Source: Diphasiastrum complanatum (Eukaryota; Streptophyta; Lycopodiopsida; Lycopodiales; Lycopodiaceae). From it: a stretch of 62,000 nt of DNA. The DNA is taken from NCBI GenBank assembly GCA_029204225.1, contig CM055102.1, positions 13,477,838 through 13,539,837 of the forward strand, given 5' to 3'. Positions 10,687 through 24,883 of this stretch are shown here, in pieces. The notes beneath the pieces were generated by a model. That model had not been told where the DNA came from. It was given only the letters and a program-made list of their open reading frames with translations, and did not search any database. The translations under genes were made by a program, and so were the position numbers. Each line of letters starts with the position of its first letter. Position 1 is the first letter of the stretch.

Positions 10687-13114
10687 TGTGATATAACTGA
10701 TTCCTAATGATGCTGCAGAAAAAGCTGGACGTTTCTGTTTTCAAAATTGGTTTTGCCAAAGCTATGGGCAATAAGTGGCTGGAGACTAAACCATTGGTTT
10801 CTCGTAAGGTATATCACATTGTTCACCACGAGTTACATTGTTTACATATAATGCAAAAAGATATTCAATGCATAGATCCACTGTGTTCCAGAGTTCCTAT
10901 CATGTTGCGGAACGCTGGTTCCGAAACGTTCCGGAATGTTTTTGTTTGTTTGTTTTTTTTTTTTTTGGGTTTTCTTAGGAAATTTTCTTAGATGCCTTAG
11001 AAAAGAAAAAAAGCCATAAAACGGCATCTAAAACACATTTAAGTACCTTTTTGTATTAGATAATATTCTAAGCACTTATCTTATGAACATTCACCAGAAA
11101 ACTTGAATTGAGACTCCATTTGATTCAAACAAGATTCGAACGATTCAAATTGAGTAGTTTCTTCCCAAAAAATAGTTGCTAAGATTTGTTGGAGCATGGA
11201 TTTTAATGCTTATTGGGAGTCAAGATGTAAGAACATGTTACTTTAATTTTACTGACAATACTATATAGATGTGCAGAAGCAAGATAGGTGATATAGTGAC
11301 TAATATCCTAATCAATTGTAGGATCAGCTCCAAGAGCTTTAAATTGCCATTCTTTGTGACTATGCTCAAGCATCCATCTCTTCTAGGATAAACTAGTGAA
11401 TGACGACATTGCCAACATATTTAGAATTTGTCTAAATTTTAATGATTAATTTTGTTCTTTTACAGAGCATCCCCATAACATTTAAACATGCAGGAAGTTA
11501 AGTTTTTTTTTTGGGTTTTTTCCAGGGTTATGACGTCGGACGCTCGTTCCGGAACCCTATGCCTCTGGAATGTTGTTCCGACGCATCTTAGATCTAATGT
11601 AATGTGTATAATGTCTACAATGTTTCTAAAAACTTATAAATATTGGTAATGAATACATACATTACAAAGTTTATTGTTGCTTGTAGAAAGCTAAAGTCTG
11701 AAATCATATTAAGTGTTCATAGAATCACCATTGCATGTGACAAAGATGAATGGACACAATTAAAACTTCCCACACAAGATAGTAGATTCCATGTTCCAAC
11801 TTCCACCTAACATTGTGGTTTATGATTTATCCATCATCCATCATCAAACATCCATGATGCAGTACACTAGGTAAATATTTGAATGCTAATCAAAACATTG
11901 AAAGGCCAAATTAAAGAACTGTTAATGATTACACATATCAAAGAATTGTTTAGAATCAAAGAATCGAGTATCTATTTCTTTTAATTTTGTTTGTTTACAT
12001 TTTTTTGGGTCCGATTCTTCTTGATTCGAATTTCGAATAGGCCTTGAATGATTCATTGCTGAAGCACAATTTCTTTGCCAATGAATTGTGATTCATGGAA
12101 ACATTAAAATTGAGGAAGACTTTATGTAATTGCTTTAAAATCATTTTCTTCTACAATTTTCCTTTTGAACCGCATTTTTTTCTTCGGTACTAATGGAATG
12201 AATTTTGCAAAATCATTTTGTAATGTGTTCACAACATTTCGGGTACATATCCCTTTTTGAATCTATCCTACATTATGTTTGGATTGGCATTGGATATAAA
12301 CAATTTAAGCTTGTTGTGTCATGTGATGTAGGTGTCAAATGTTGAAGATCAAGTCCAACAACAACTTGTTCATATTAGAAATGGCCAGGTGATGTTTGTG
12401 TTACCATGAAAAAGTAGCTATTGTGGGATTTGTGATGCCCTTTAAAATGCATCACTGGAGAAGTTTGCTTAAAAAATGTTGTTGAAAAGAAAAAGGATGA
12501 TACATGTTGTAACATCAAATTGCTTCAGGATTTCACAAAAGGAATCCATCCTTTATGCTTTGCTATTTGCTTTCCATCTTCTTGACATGTGCATGATGCA
12601 CTAACAAATTCTCCCAGGATTTGGCAGCAGCAGATATTGATGCTTTGAAAAAAAGAAAGCTCATAATACCTCTGTAAGTAAAGTTGCTCCTAAGATTGAA
12701 ATTATTGCAACGTAGAACTTAAGCTTGTATTTATCAAAGCTACTTCATTTTTCAAAAGCTTTAGCTTTGTGGTAGTTTACAAAGTTTTTAGCTCTAGCAT
12801 GCAAGAACATTGAAGCCGCTCAAGTGAGTTGTCTCACAATTTGCTGTAGGATTGTGATGTTTGAAGTAGTTAGGGTCACATTAATGAATATTACTAATGA
12901 CCCTAATGGGGATTATGGAAACAGAATCTGGAAGGGGTACTCAATAAGAAAAGGGACAAGCTATGCCCCAAAGAGAACTAAGGCTGCAACTGATCTTACT
13001 CGAGAAGTTTTGCAAAGGTAGCTAATTTTGAAACTTGTTCATGTCATACAAAATCATTTTTAGTTTCAAAATCTCTCTGTCTCTCTGTCTCTCTCTCTCT
13101 CTCTCACTCTCACT

Positions 13115-13166
<52 letters not shown>

Positions 13167-15840
13167 CATGCATTGATTGAGTTTTTTGCAACCACACATT
13201 TCAACCAAGTTTTGCTTGCTCTTTGATTATTTATTTTGACATACGGTTCCAGAATAAAAATTCTAGTAGCATTGAATTGGAGTTTTGCACCTAGAGCAAT
13301 TTTCTATCAACAAGGTACATAAATACATGTGTATTGTTACACATTCAAATTTCACGTATGGGTGGAGCTATAGAATACTTCAATTTGAAAAAATATTTTA
13401 CCTCATAACATTTAAAAAAAAAGAGAAAAGGATTTTGTTTTTGCAATCCAGGTTGCTGATTGCTGACGTTTCGAAACGATCATTTGGGAATGTTGATCCA
13501 TTGCAATTATGATTTCAAGTGTTATTTCTCATTTCAGTTTCTATGTGATGTTTTTCCCTTTAAGCAATAATTTGGGGCCTCATTGATTGTTTAAGGAACA
13601 AATAAAGCATATTTACTAGGTATTGGGCCATTTTTGAAAGGAACCCTAGAAGTGAGTGCCCAACCCTCACCCTCGACCCCTTTCCAAAGGTGAGCTGTTT
13701 TTGATAGAGGTGGTGATCTTCTTCATAGGAGAACAGACAATATTCATTGTAGGAGGGCCTACAAGGCAATGCATCTTGGATTATTGTTGGTATCTTAGTT
13801 GAGGATTCTTAAGGCAACACATTGTTTTGTTTTGATAATATTATTTTCTATGCGTATATGCGTAGCGTTCTAAGAGTGTTTCAGAATGGTTTTGGGATCT
13901 AGCAGCGTTCCAAATCAGAACGTTGCAAACTTTTTTTTTTTGGTTTTATTTTTAAAACTATGTGTTGGGGTGGGAAAAAAGAACATGTAGGGATGTAATA
14001 AAATTTCCAAACACATTGCAAAGCATAGTAACTACTAACTTGTAAGTACTAGTAACAACTAACTGAACAAAGCATATTACATTGAAGTCCATTCACTAAC
14101 TAAACAAAGCATTTAGGCTTCAACATGCTGCATACCAACATTGAAACTTGAAAGCAATCACATAGTACAGACTACAGTGCTAAGTGTATATGATACAAAT
14201 ACATGGAAATTGATCCACATTCCACACATGCCCCTCATAGACTCATGCAACACAAAATAAAACAATGAATCTTTATGACTCGGAGGCATCATGATTAGAT
14301 GGGGATTCCTCCTCATCACTATCATTGGTAGACGAGTAGGAAGACAAGGAATCCCGTCCACAAGCTCAACGTTTGTCCATATGGCTCCAATAGCCCACAT
14401 ACGGTGAAGCAAATGAAAAAATTGCGTGTATGGGCTTGTGGAAGAAATTCCACCTGTCAAGCCACTTCTCTTGGATAGCTAACATCCTACAAAAACCAAA
14501 AAAGTTATCACTGCATTGTAGCAAACATAACTCAACAATGCTTAAAGCTTTTATAAAACAAATGCACCAAAAAGATTACAAAAAAGGTATACCTATGGTC
14601 ATAAAAAAGCAGTCACAGAAGGGTCTGCCCAATCTTGTTTATAAACTCGTAAATGAGGCCGAGTGTAGAACCCTCTCAATCCACCAACCTCAGCACATGG
14701 TACACTGGCTGTAGGACCTCAACTAGCTACTCGGCCTGTCACCATAAATCATCTCCAATAACAATCCTCTGGAACCTAAGTCTAGTCGGCTCACTGCTAC
14801 GATGCCACTGTGTGAACTCAGGGCTGGCTGATGCAAGTCGACCCTGAAGCAACCACTTCAACATGACGAAGTGGTAGGCAACGCATGTGGGTGCTAGCTT
14901 CTTGGATGTGATGGTGAAAACCCAAGGGAGGCCTCCTATGTCATGCATCAAAAGATCAATGCAGTGTGTTGCACACGAGGTCCATACAATAGTAGGATAG
15001 TCCCTCTCCAAAAGCTCACCCATAGCCACATAAATACTGGCATTGTCTATGACAACTTGCACCACATATTGTGCCCCCACCTCAATGACTGCTCCATGTA
15101 TACGCTCATAGATAAACTCTCCCGACTGAAGTCCGTGATGGTCCTCCTCCTGATGGACTAGGCCATGATCGCCTTGCTGCTATGGCTGCTGATGGAGGCC
15201 GTGATCGACCTATTGCTGATGAACTAGGCCGTGATGGCCCTGTGCTGCTACTGCTAGCCTGTTATCTTGTGCCAATAGAACCTAATTGCCCACCAATCTG
15301 TACTCTTGTTGCTACTCCATATGTGCTCAGTAGGTGCTCTCGCTCAGGTGCAAGAACTGCCACACATGGGGCAATGTGCATGGTCATTTGGCCTGGTCAA
15401 ACCAAGCAAGTGCGCTCTGATCCTCGTTTCTAAGCACTACAGGACTCTATTTTTGCTAGTTACTGTAGGCAATACTAAGTCCATAGTTGACAAAAAATCA
15501 AGAGCAATACAGTGACAAAGCTCTGTAAGCAGCATAAGAAGGCAAGGATTAGTGTTGTGAAATCCTTGACGGTTTTTTTCAAAGGCATATTAACCTTTAA
15601 TGAGTAATAGTTCTTGGAAAACTGAGAAGTTAAAATATTTTATTGCTGGAAAGCCAGTGAATTTGCCGGCAAGCTTGTGAAATTGCCAAAAAATTGATTC
15701 TATGTCCAAATTCATGGAATGTAGAACCCTAGTTTCATTGTTTGGGACAGTTAGCAAAGTATAGGAATGGTACTGACACTTTTCTTGTTTTCTACTATTT
15801 TGATTGGTTCTTGAATGTTTGCAAATTTTTTCATGATATC

Positions 15841-15889
<49 letters not shown>

Positions 15890-18800
15890 CAATATCTTTC
15901 ATACATGCAGCCCATGTTTCAAAACATGTTCCGGAATGCGATTTGAGAATTTGGGAATAGTCTTCTGTTTAGTGTATCTTCATTAGCAAAGCTAGTTAGC
16001 TTTTGATATGTTTCCATAGGTGTAGAAATTGGCTAACAGTCAAACATATAGAATTTTTTGTTCTCAATAATCAGAGACCTCATAGTTTTCAGAAGAGAAA
16101 AAGCCTAAGCTCTGTTTCAAAACACCTAGAGGTTATTTTCTCCCTAAACCCTAAAACCCCTCTTCTAAGCTCTTTGCTAATATGGTATACCTATTCACTC
16201 ATCTTAATACTTAATAATTACCGCCCTCCCTAAGTTCCAAGATCCGAAGTTTCTATATTCTTCCTCAATACTCATTCACAAATTACAAATTACAATGAAC
16301 ATTCAAGATTTAAGAAAGGTGAAACTAGTCCTCCCTAAATCATAATTATTATTCCTTCTCCCCATAATTGTTATTTAAATACTACTTTATTCCTTCTAAG
16401 TTCTAACTTCCCAGCAATGCTCAATGCCCATTATCCTAATCTCTAAACATGCCTCTCTAATGTCCATAAATGATAATACATATGGATTATGTAAAATGCT
16501 TCTCTCCTCTCCTCCCCCTGTTTGAGCTATTCCAAAAGAAGTATACAATTCCCGCTAATCTAAGGAAGGCTCCTTCTAACTCTTTCTATCATTTTCTAAC
16601 AGAAAACGGAATCAGTAGATCTGCAAACCATTGGCATCAGAACACCATTCAAAACTGATTTAGGTATTAAACTCAAAAAAAAAAAATTGGCCATTACTCT
16701 ATCTCTATCATTAATGATTGGTTTTCTCCAGTTGCTGTTTTTACAATTTGTAGTATTGTCTCTCGTATTTCTTATATTCCACAGGCAGGCTTTGGAGTAA
16801 TTTCTTTTCATATGTAATATGTATTGTGAAACAAAAATAGGCTTACATCTAGTAGGCAACCTATTCGGTAATTATGAATGCCAACCTCGAACAGTCCTTA
16901 TATAGAAAGATATATTGGGGAGACACAGTTAGATACAGATGCTAAATTGGAAGTACCATCCTCCAGTGGAGGTGTGAGAATTATTGGAGGATAGAAGCCA
17001 CTTTGGACCTTTTTCAGTTTATTGCAAGGAAACCTGAGACTGGGTGGTTTTTATTATTGGTAAGGCATTTATGCTTTCTATTAATCCAAGTTTGAAAGCT
17101 TCTCATTGTTCCAAAGAGCAATCTTAGATTTGTATATGTTATGCCTCTAAAATTTCCAATTTCCATAGTTATAATATGTTATGAATAATCCGTGTGACAT
17201 CTTACAAGTATTGAATAGACCATTTATTATGAATTTTGATGTCTCAGTAAATGTTGCAATTCAGTGAAACTTCACCAAAATGGGATGATGGACATTTCCC
17301 TATCTCTCGCTGGTTGTTTCTTGTTACCCAATGAAAAATGTTTCTTATGTGAATAAGCATTTACGTGGTGAAGAGTGACAGTGGATAGATGGTGAAGAGT
17401 GACAGTGGAGCTATAGGGTAGGCCAGAAAGGTGGGGCTTATAGTTGTAACAAATTGGTTGCCAATACATGTGGGACTTGTCTCGTTTGCAGGCGTTTGGC
17501 ACTACACATTATCACACTGCATTTAGAGATGCAACTGACAGCATTCATTATAATCATGCCATTCTTCAACAAGCGTGCAGTCGAAGTTTCTTTCCTAGAT
17601 TGATGTAAAGGAAGGAGAGAATTCATGAATGCATTGCTTTTCAAACTGAGTTTAGGGGGTGTTTTCAGTAGGATGGAGGTATCCAAGCAGTGAATGGAGC
17701 GATATTTAAAAGGATATTGAAATTTTGCTGAAAGCTATATACTGGCGTGAGTGTCTGGAGCAAATGGTGAGAAATGGGAAGAAGATCAAGGAGTGAGTGG
17801 AGTAGTCTGATGATGTCTAAGTTGTTGAAAACACTCAAGTCAACTTAGCATATTTGATGCTGACATTTATTTTAGTATATTGTTAACCATGACTAGTTTC
17901 GCTCTAGGTGGAAATCAATTTCAGCAAGTTCATGTGCTGTCCTCGAAGAATTTAATTAGCTGAATATGGCGTGGTATCGCAGGGGTACATGGAAGGATCT
18001 GGTATTTAAGGATTACAACTACAATGCATTGGGACAGCCAACTGAAGGTGGCCATCTTCACCCTTTGCTCAAGGCAATACCCTTATACCCTGTACTTTTT
18101 ACGTCTGTTGTCTTTATCTTCAACATTTTATGTACTGCTGTTAAGCACATATTTTCTTTAATGCAACAATCTGTTTGGTTACTATCCTATTGTCCAAGGG
18201 TGATATAGTCATCTTTTTATAAGTGGTTTTGGCATTATCTTGAAAATAAGAAGTATGAAGTTTAGAGCATTACCTTATGGCATCACTGACTTAATCAAAT
18301 TTGTGAATTTGGATATATTCCGATCTCACAAATAGATATTTTTCTGTCAGTTTAGAGGACATGAAAATTCTTAATGAATTTTTGTCCAAGTAGTGGCCAG
18401 CTATATGTTCTTATTGGCACATCTTGGGAGGGTGCGCATTCCCCTGCAGCTAATGTAATTTCTTACTTATCAAAACTAACACATATTACTCGATGCCATG
18501 ATGGTAAGGTTCTTGTTTTTTAAGCGTCACCTTATCACTGACTTCTCAACTGAATATATTCCAATCTCAAAGATACATATATATGAAGTTTAGAGTATCA
18601 AAAAGATAAGCAAGTTCATCACACGAGAAGTTTGTAATGTGTTTCGTTAGAGTTTCTTTTCATACATAGCATATAAATCCAGCACGTAAGTTTACTGGTA
18701 TGAAGCAGTACAGGCTTGTTGTTTACTCATGCAGTCTATCTACTAGCTAGTTAGTTTTTTATTAGAATTTTGTTGCTTTCTACTACTGCCTCAGATTTTC

Positions 18801-21800
18801 AGATTATGAAATGTGATCTTTTGGTAACTTGAAAGGTACGCGCTCAATTCAGGGAGATCTTTTTGGAGATGGGGTAAGTTTTCTCCTGATTGGAGCTGGT
18901 ACTTAACATAATAAATTGCAGCTATTGTAGATTATAGTTGTGGAGAATCTCCATTTTCATAAATTCAGTTCTTAGGTTTCAAAGCTGTTGGCTGGTGGAT
19001 GACCGGCACTTGTTTCAATGTCCAATAACAGTTCATTGTGATGTTTTGTGTGTTGTCCTTGTACAGATTTGAAGAAATGCCTACCAACAACTTCATTGAA
19101 AGCAGGTATATTTCGTATATCTGCTTCTATATTATTCATTTTGCCGTCTTGATTATATATATCATTCAAATGCTGAGCATTCTCGTTTTTGCCACTTTCA
19201 GGCTTTAGAATCACTGAAGTAGCTGATTTCATCTAGATAGATTAACATAGTATAACAAGAATATGGAAATATTTTCACTATGGAAATTGTTAATGTTGAA
19301 GTCAATGTGCTTTCATATGGTCACAGTTTTTGGAATTTTGATGCTCTTTTTCAACCTCAACAACATCCAGCTCGTGACTCTCATGACACTTTCTTCTTGC
19401 AAGGTGTACTTTTTGTTCTGCTCATAGTCTGCTACTTTAAATCAGTACTAGATAGAAGCAATACATCAAGTCAACTATTTGCTGATTGCTATATGTTGGT
19501 TCCTAAGGCTTGTTAATAGGTTTTTTGATCTGGTTTTTGTAGTGCCTGAAAAAGCTCAGTTTTTGCCTGAGGATTATTTGCAACGTGTAAAAGAAATTCA
19601 TGAGCATGGTGGTTACGGGTCTATAGGGTATGTCAAAGTCTATCAAACCTTTGTTTCTATGCTCTTGTTATTAGTTCTAGTTTAAGCATGTGGCAAGTAC
19701 ATCAAATGCTGTTTGGCACATCATAGCCTATATCTGTATCTATGTTGCACTTTCCGATCGTGATCCGGGAAATCCCATAGGGTTTCCCGGATCGCAATTT
19801 TATTTTAGTTTTTTTTTTAAAGCTGCCAATATGGGTATCATGTGAAAGGATTTCAAAAGAACAGTTTTGTTGCTTGGTTTCAGATGGTTAACCCCCAATA
19901 TCTGCTATTCACTACAATCGGATACTGAAGCAAATGAATATTAGATACTGAAGCAAATCGTTATTCCAGATATGGATTTGCAGATATATTCATTGGCTAT
20001 TCAATTCAATTGTATCTATTCTGCTATTCATTTGGATTGCTCCCTGCCCGATGAGAAAAAAATTTGCAAATTTTTTTGCAATCCAGGACAGCGTTTCTGG
20101 TCCCGGCTCACTGGCGATCGGGATTGCACGATTGGGATCGTTTTTGCAGCGGATCGCAATCTGCTGCAACTCAGGGCTATATATATCTACATATATGGTC
20201 CAGACTGTGTCCTTGGAGCACCTTTTTATTTGATTTTATTTACCCTACAACTCAGTAAAAACCATTTAAAAAAAATCCAATAAAAACGAATTAAAAACCA
20301 TAAAGACCAGATGAAAGACCTTCAAAAGCCCAAAATATGAAAAAAACAGCAAGAAACCATTTCTTTTCAACAATTTAGGAACCCTTATTGGGTTTCCCAG
20401 ATTGTTTTTCGGAACGCGTTTTGGAGTGACTTATGAAACTATGAGACTTATGTAACTATGATATTTATATATATGACATGTTGCACTAACTTCCATGAAG
20501 GCACACTACCCTTCCTTCAAGGATGTGTCTTTAGAGGTTTGAAATCGCAAGATAGGATGCCTGATATGTGCTAGTACTCAATTTTTGGGGCGCAGTTATG
20601 GATACAACTGGAAAAGGGAAGATGCTGAGAAGAATGTGTTGAGGACTCATACAACTGCAGTTTCATCGCGGATGCTGTACAAGTTAGCCCAGGTAGCAAT
20701 CATTAACGTTACTTTTAAGTTTGTGGACTATGCTGCAATACAGGGTACTTATATAAAGTGTGTATGTGAGAAGCAAGATTACACTTCCTTGTGTACACTC
20801 TAGTGTTATAAATGACAAATGCAATGAAACTGTGGATTGTATGTTGCCACACAGGGTACGTATATAAAATGTGTATGTTAAGAAGCAAGATCACACTTGC
20901 TTATGTACACTGTAGTGTTGTAAATGACAAATATAATGAGGCTTAAGCTGCAATACCAGCAGAATTAGCACAAAGAGGTAAGCATCAACTTCTTGCGCTG
21001 TAGCGATGAAAGTTGAGGCCAAAGAAGGAAGCATTTATTTGTGTAAAATTGGTTAAATTTGGTGATGGAAGATGCAAGTCTTGTATTGAATTGTGAATCT
21101 ATGAAATATTGGTATTACAGGCAGTAGGCAGCCAGATTCATTGGTGAAGCCATTGCTGGGGCATAAAATGCTTGGTGTCCACCTGAATCTCCCGACTGCC
21201 AAACATGAAAATGAACTGTTTACAGCCTGAATTCTTTGTTGTCATCAGTGTTCGCATCTCATTTATGAGTTGCTTGCAGCTACACGAGTTCCATGTCACC
21301 TTCCACCTTCTGCTATTGCTGACACTAGAATCGATTCTAGCTACGCAAAGAGTCCATACCCAATCTTGGGCTGATTGCGTATCAGAATCTGCTCTCGCTA
21401 CACATCTTTGTAAAAATTCACTTTTTAGTCTTAAGAAATTGAGGGTGTCCAAGATGGACATGTTATGGACAATGACATTGTAATGAAAGCATCGTATATG
21501 TTTTAGGTAATGTGGTTGTACCCCTCATTGCTCATCTCTTTAGCGAAGTGGCTATACATGATTTCTCTGACTAATAGATGTTATGCCATAAGTCAAACAC
21601 TCTATGATCCGAACAACTATGAAACTGCTATGATCCGTTATCTTCATGAAGCTTTGTGGTGATTGATAGTCTAGATAGCTTGATATATTGATTCTTTGCT
21701 TGATGTTGATAATGTGGTGCCCAAACATTTTATTGGAGAACGTGCATAGATAAAACATAAATGATTGGATGGAAAGCTTATTCTGCAATGGAAGCATCAT

Positions 21801-23290
21801 GTCGGTGAATCATTCAATGAAGATGGCACAAGAATAAGTTATATGGGGACCTCATCACCTCATGCTTAGTTATGGATGTGAGATTTGGGGAGGAATCATT
21901 CCTAGGGCTAAGTGGGCTGAAATTGAGGGAGTGCAGTATTGGTTTCTTACTCCTATCCTTGTGACTGAAACCAACCTGCTTTCACTAGAAGCCATAGCAA
22001 TGATGAGAACAATTTATGTTGAAATATAATGACTATTTTACCCCTTTTTGCTAGACAAACTCATTATATGTAAGTTGTATACATGTGATGGGGTTAATTA
22101 TGTGAAAATATGCTAGTGGCCTAGAACTCGAGCTATTGGTGGACACATCACCATAATATGCATTTACTTTCTGGAGCTTAGCTCCATCATAAAGGAGCCT
22201 CAATGTCCTAGTTTGTATTTCTTATACACGTTTTGGAGCCCAGCACTTGAGTCATGAAGCTTAAGCAAGATTAGTATGAGTTTTGTGTTCTTCGTCAGTC
22301 TAGTAACCTCTCTTAGCTTTTATGGTTTTAATGTTCCATAGGGTTGCGATAGTCCATAGCTAGGTCTATTATTGCAGAGATGCCAACAGCCCCAAAGACT
22401 AAACCATGGTCGTGGTTAAATTTTAGAAGATGGTTTGCACATAAAAGTATTCAACAAAATGAGTGGCCCTAAACATCTCAAAAAGTGAAAGGTTTTTTGC
22501 AAAGGAAGTTACAGGAAGGATATATGAAGACCCTTTAAAAAGGAAAGTTTGACAAACATAAAATAAATCCATATGTTGAGTATTTAGTGCAATGACACAT
22601 TGATGTGGGATATTTCAATGAAATTAAAACACTACGTTTCTTGTATGCACACAAACTATCATGAGCTACGATCTATGATGGGAAGATGGAACCGACCTAA
22701 GTTGAAATGGGAAGGGCATCCCTCATATGCAACAAAGGAACTCCTCATTCGACTAGGGATTGAAAGACTTGTGGGCACAAAATTGATGACCTATACACAA
22801 GTTCCTCAACATAATATACTCAGGCACTTTGGGAAGATATATCCTCAAGGCTCCCTTTATTTATTGAAGTATTTAAGAAATAACTGGTTACGTAGGACTT
22901 GCTTGCATTTAGATGGACACATTTGTGCTTTATAATTACAAAGGCATTCTTATGTTCTATAGCGTACCTTATTTTGGTCCCCATAGACCTCTTTTGGTCT
23001 CGGTGGATATTTATAGAATGCGTCATTCTATTCTATACTATCCTCATCTCAGCACCTTCATAGTCAAGGTTTCCGATTATCATGGTTTTCTCAGACTTCC
23101 TGTTTACTCGACACACTTGGCATTTCTTATCACGTATGTTGTTTCTTATCATTGGTATTTGTACTTACATTTATATTATATGCATGTTTCTTTTACAGAT
23201 TTGGAGACATTTCATATGCTCCCACTTGCTCCACACACTCGATATGTACTTATTCATCTTGTATGCCTTTTGGCATGGAAAAGACATTAA

Positions 23291-23346
<56 letters not shown>

Positions 23347-24827
23347 GGGTCGCAGCTCTCTCTCGCGCTTCATCGCAGCTGATCCAGCCAGAGATGCCCT
23401 GCTGATCGCGATGCCCTACTGATCGCAGGTGTGCCCTCCCCCATCACTATGGTGATCTGCTACTGCTTGCGAATCTACACCTGAACAGAACTACACCTAA
23501 ACGGAAATCTGCAGGTCTGACCATCGATAATCTATGCTATGCTCATGGGCTTACACCTAAGCGGAAATCAGAAATCTCGTACACCATCTGCCCGAATTGC
23601 CAGCGTGAACCATGGCCAAAAATCGGAAGGGAGGAACATCTGCCCCTGCTCCTCAATCCTTTGACTCCACCGCCTCAGCCTCAATGGCTTTCGCACCTCC
23701 AACTTCGCCTCAGCCATCTTTAGCTTCTAGCATTGCTTCAGCATCCACCTCACCTTCACCTTCTATTCCAGTCGCAATCCCTATCTCTCCATCAGATCCT
23801 ATTCTTGTTAATAGTGAATCCATTATAGCCGACCCTTTGACCCCGAATACCCCAGATGATGACTCACTTCTGCCTCCAGCCTTTATGATCTCCATCATTC
23901 TTATGATCAGTTACGTTCCTATGAATATCTCAACGACCATCGAAAACTTCTTTCTCTTGAAGCTATGTTCCAAGCTGTTCAATCTCATCTTCAAAAACTA
24001 GATTCGTCTATCGACGATCTCAAGAAAGAAGTTGCAGCTATCAAAATCGAAGCTTCCTCTCATTCGAGTACTTCAGCAAAGATCCAACAACTTGAAAGTC
24101 AAGTGCAACAACATCATACCGTTGTCCGTTCCTGGGCAGATGTGCTTAAAGGTCCTAATAGTGTTGTTCTACCACCTCCACCATCATTTATCTTGGCTAC
24201 GTTCACCGAGAGCCGTTTGCGAGAGCGAAAGGCTCTCAATGTCCGAGTCAGAGGTATTACGAACTCCCATGATGCTGTTGGTGAAGCTAAAAAGTTTCTT
24301 GAAGAGAGTCTTCAACACCACCACAAAGATATGGATACTGCATGGCGGCCTAAGAAAGATCCAGGTACTCTTGTCATACGTTTTTCATCTACAACTGGTC
24401 GTCATGAAGTGTTAGGGAAGAGATCCACATTGCGGGGCACCACGATATACCTGGATGAAGACCTTACGTTCATTCAGGTTCAAGAACAGAAAAAAGCAAA
24501 ACAGGAGGCTCTAACGAATGGAAAGAGATTGATCTACAAAGATGGTATCATTCGCTTTGTAGATATTAAACCTGTTGCTATTAATGAGATATCTGAGATT
24601 GTTCAGAGTTAGTGAGAGAGTTAGAGCACTGAAGAGATGCCAGTTGAATCTGTAAATGGTCTTTGTACCATATAATCCTGGATATTATCCTCTTCTTAGT
24701 TAGTTTGGTTTTTAGTTATGTTGTTTGACGGCATTGCTCCGTCTTGGTTCGACTTTATCTGATGTACTCGTTCGTCTTATACGCCTTTTGGCATGGAAAA
24801 GACGTTAATAAAGCTTCTTCTTCTTCT

Positions 24828-24883
<56 letters not shown>

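Larger units (their letters stand above)
13865..15950 (-). mobile_element. Decayed hAT DNA transposon in intron 6 (ends approximate)
   Basis: The transposase remnant at 14265-15200 is flanked by GC-rich words: GCGTTCC/GAACGTTGC near 13888-13935 with a T run, and GTTCCGGAATGCG near 15921. I take these as decayed subterminal regions of one element of about 2.1 kb. The outer ends and an 8-bp duplication could not be fixed by eye, and a CA microsatellite has grown near the right end. Confidence 0.45.

Noticed and set aside
13440-13512. Possible extra PheRS exon (frame near [19 protein letters not shown])
   Set aside because: Exons 6 and 7 join in phase and match the expected protein without it. 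The piece has no counterpart in PheRS-alpha.
22600-22935. 111-codon plus-strand frame before LINE copy 1
   Set aside because: It could be the decayed body of LINE copy 1, but I saw no motif strong enough to call it.
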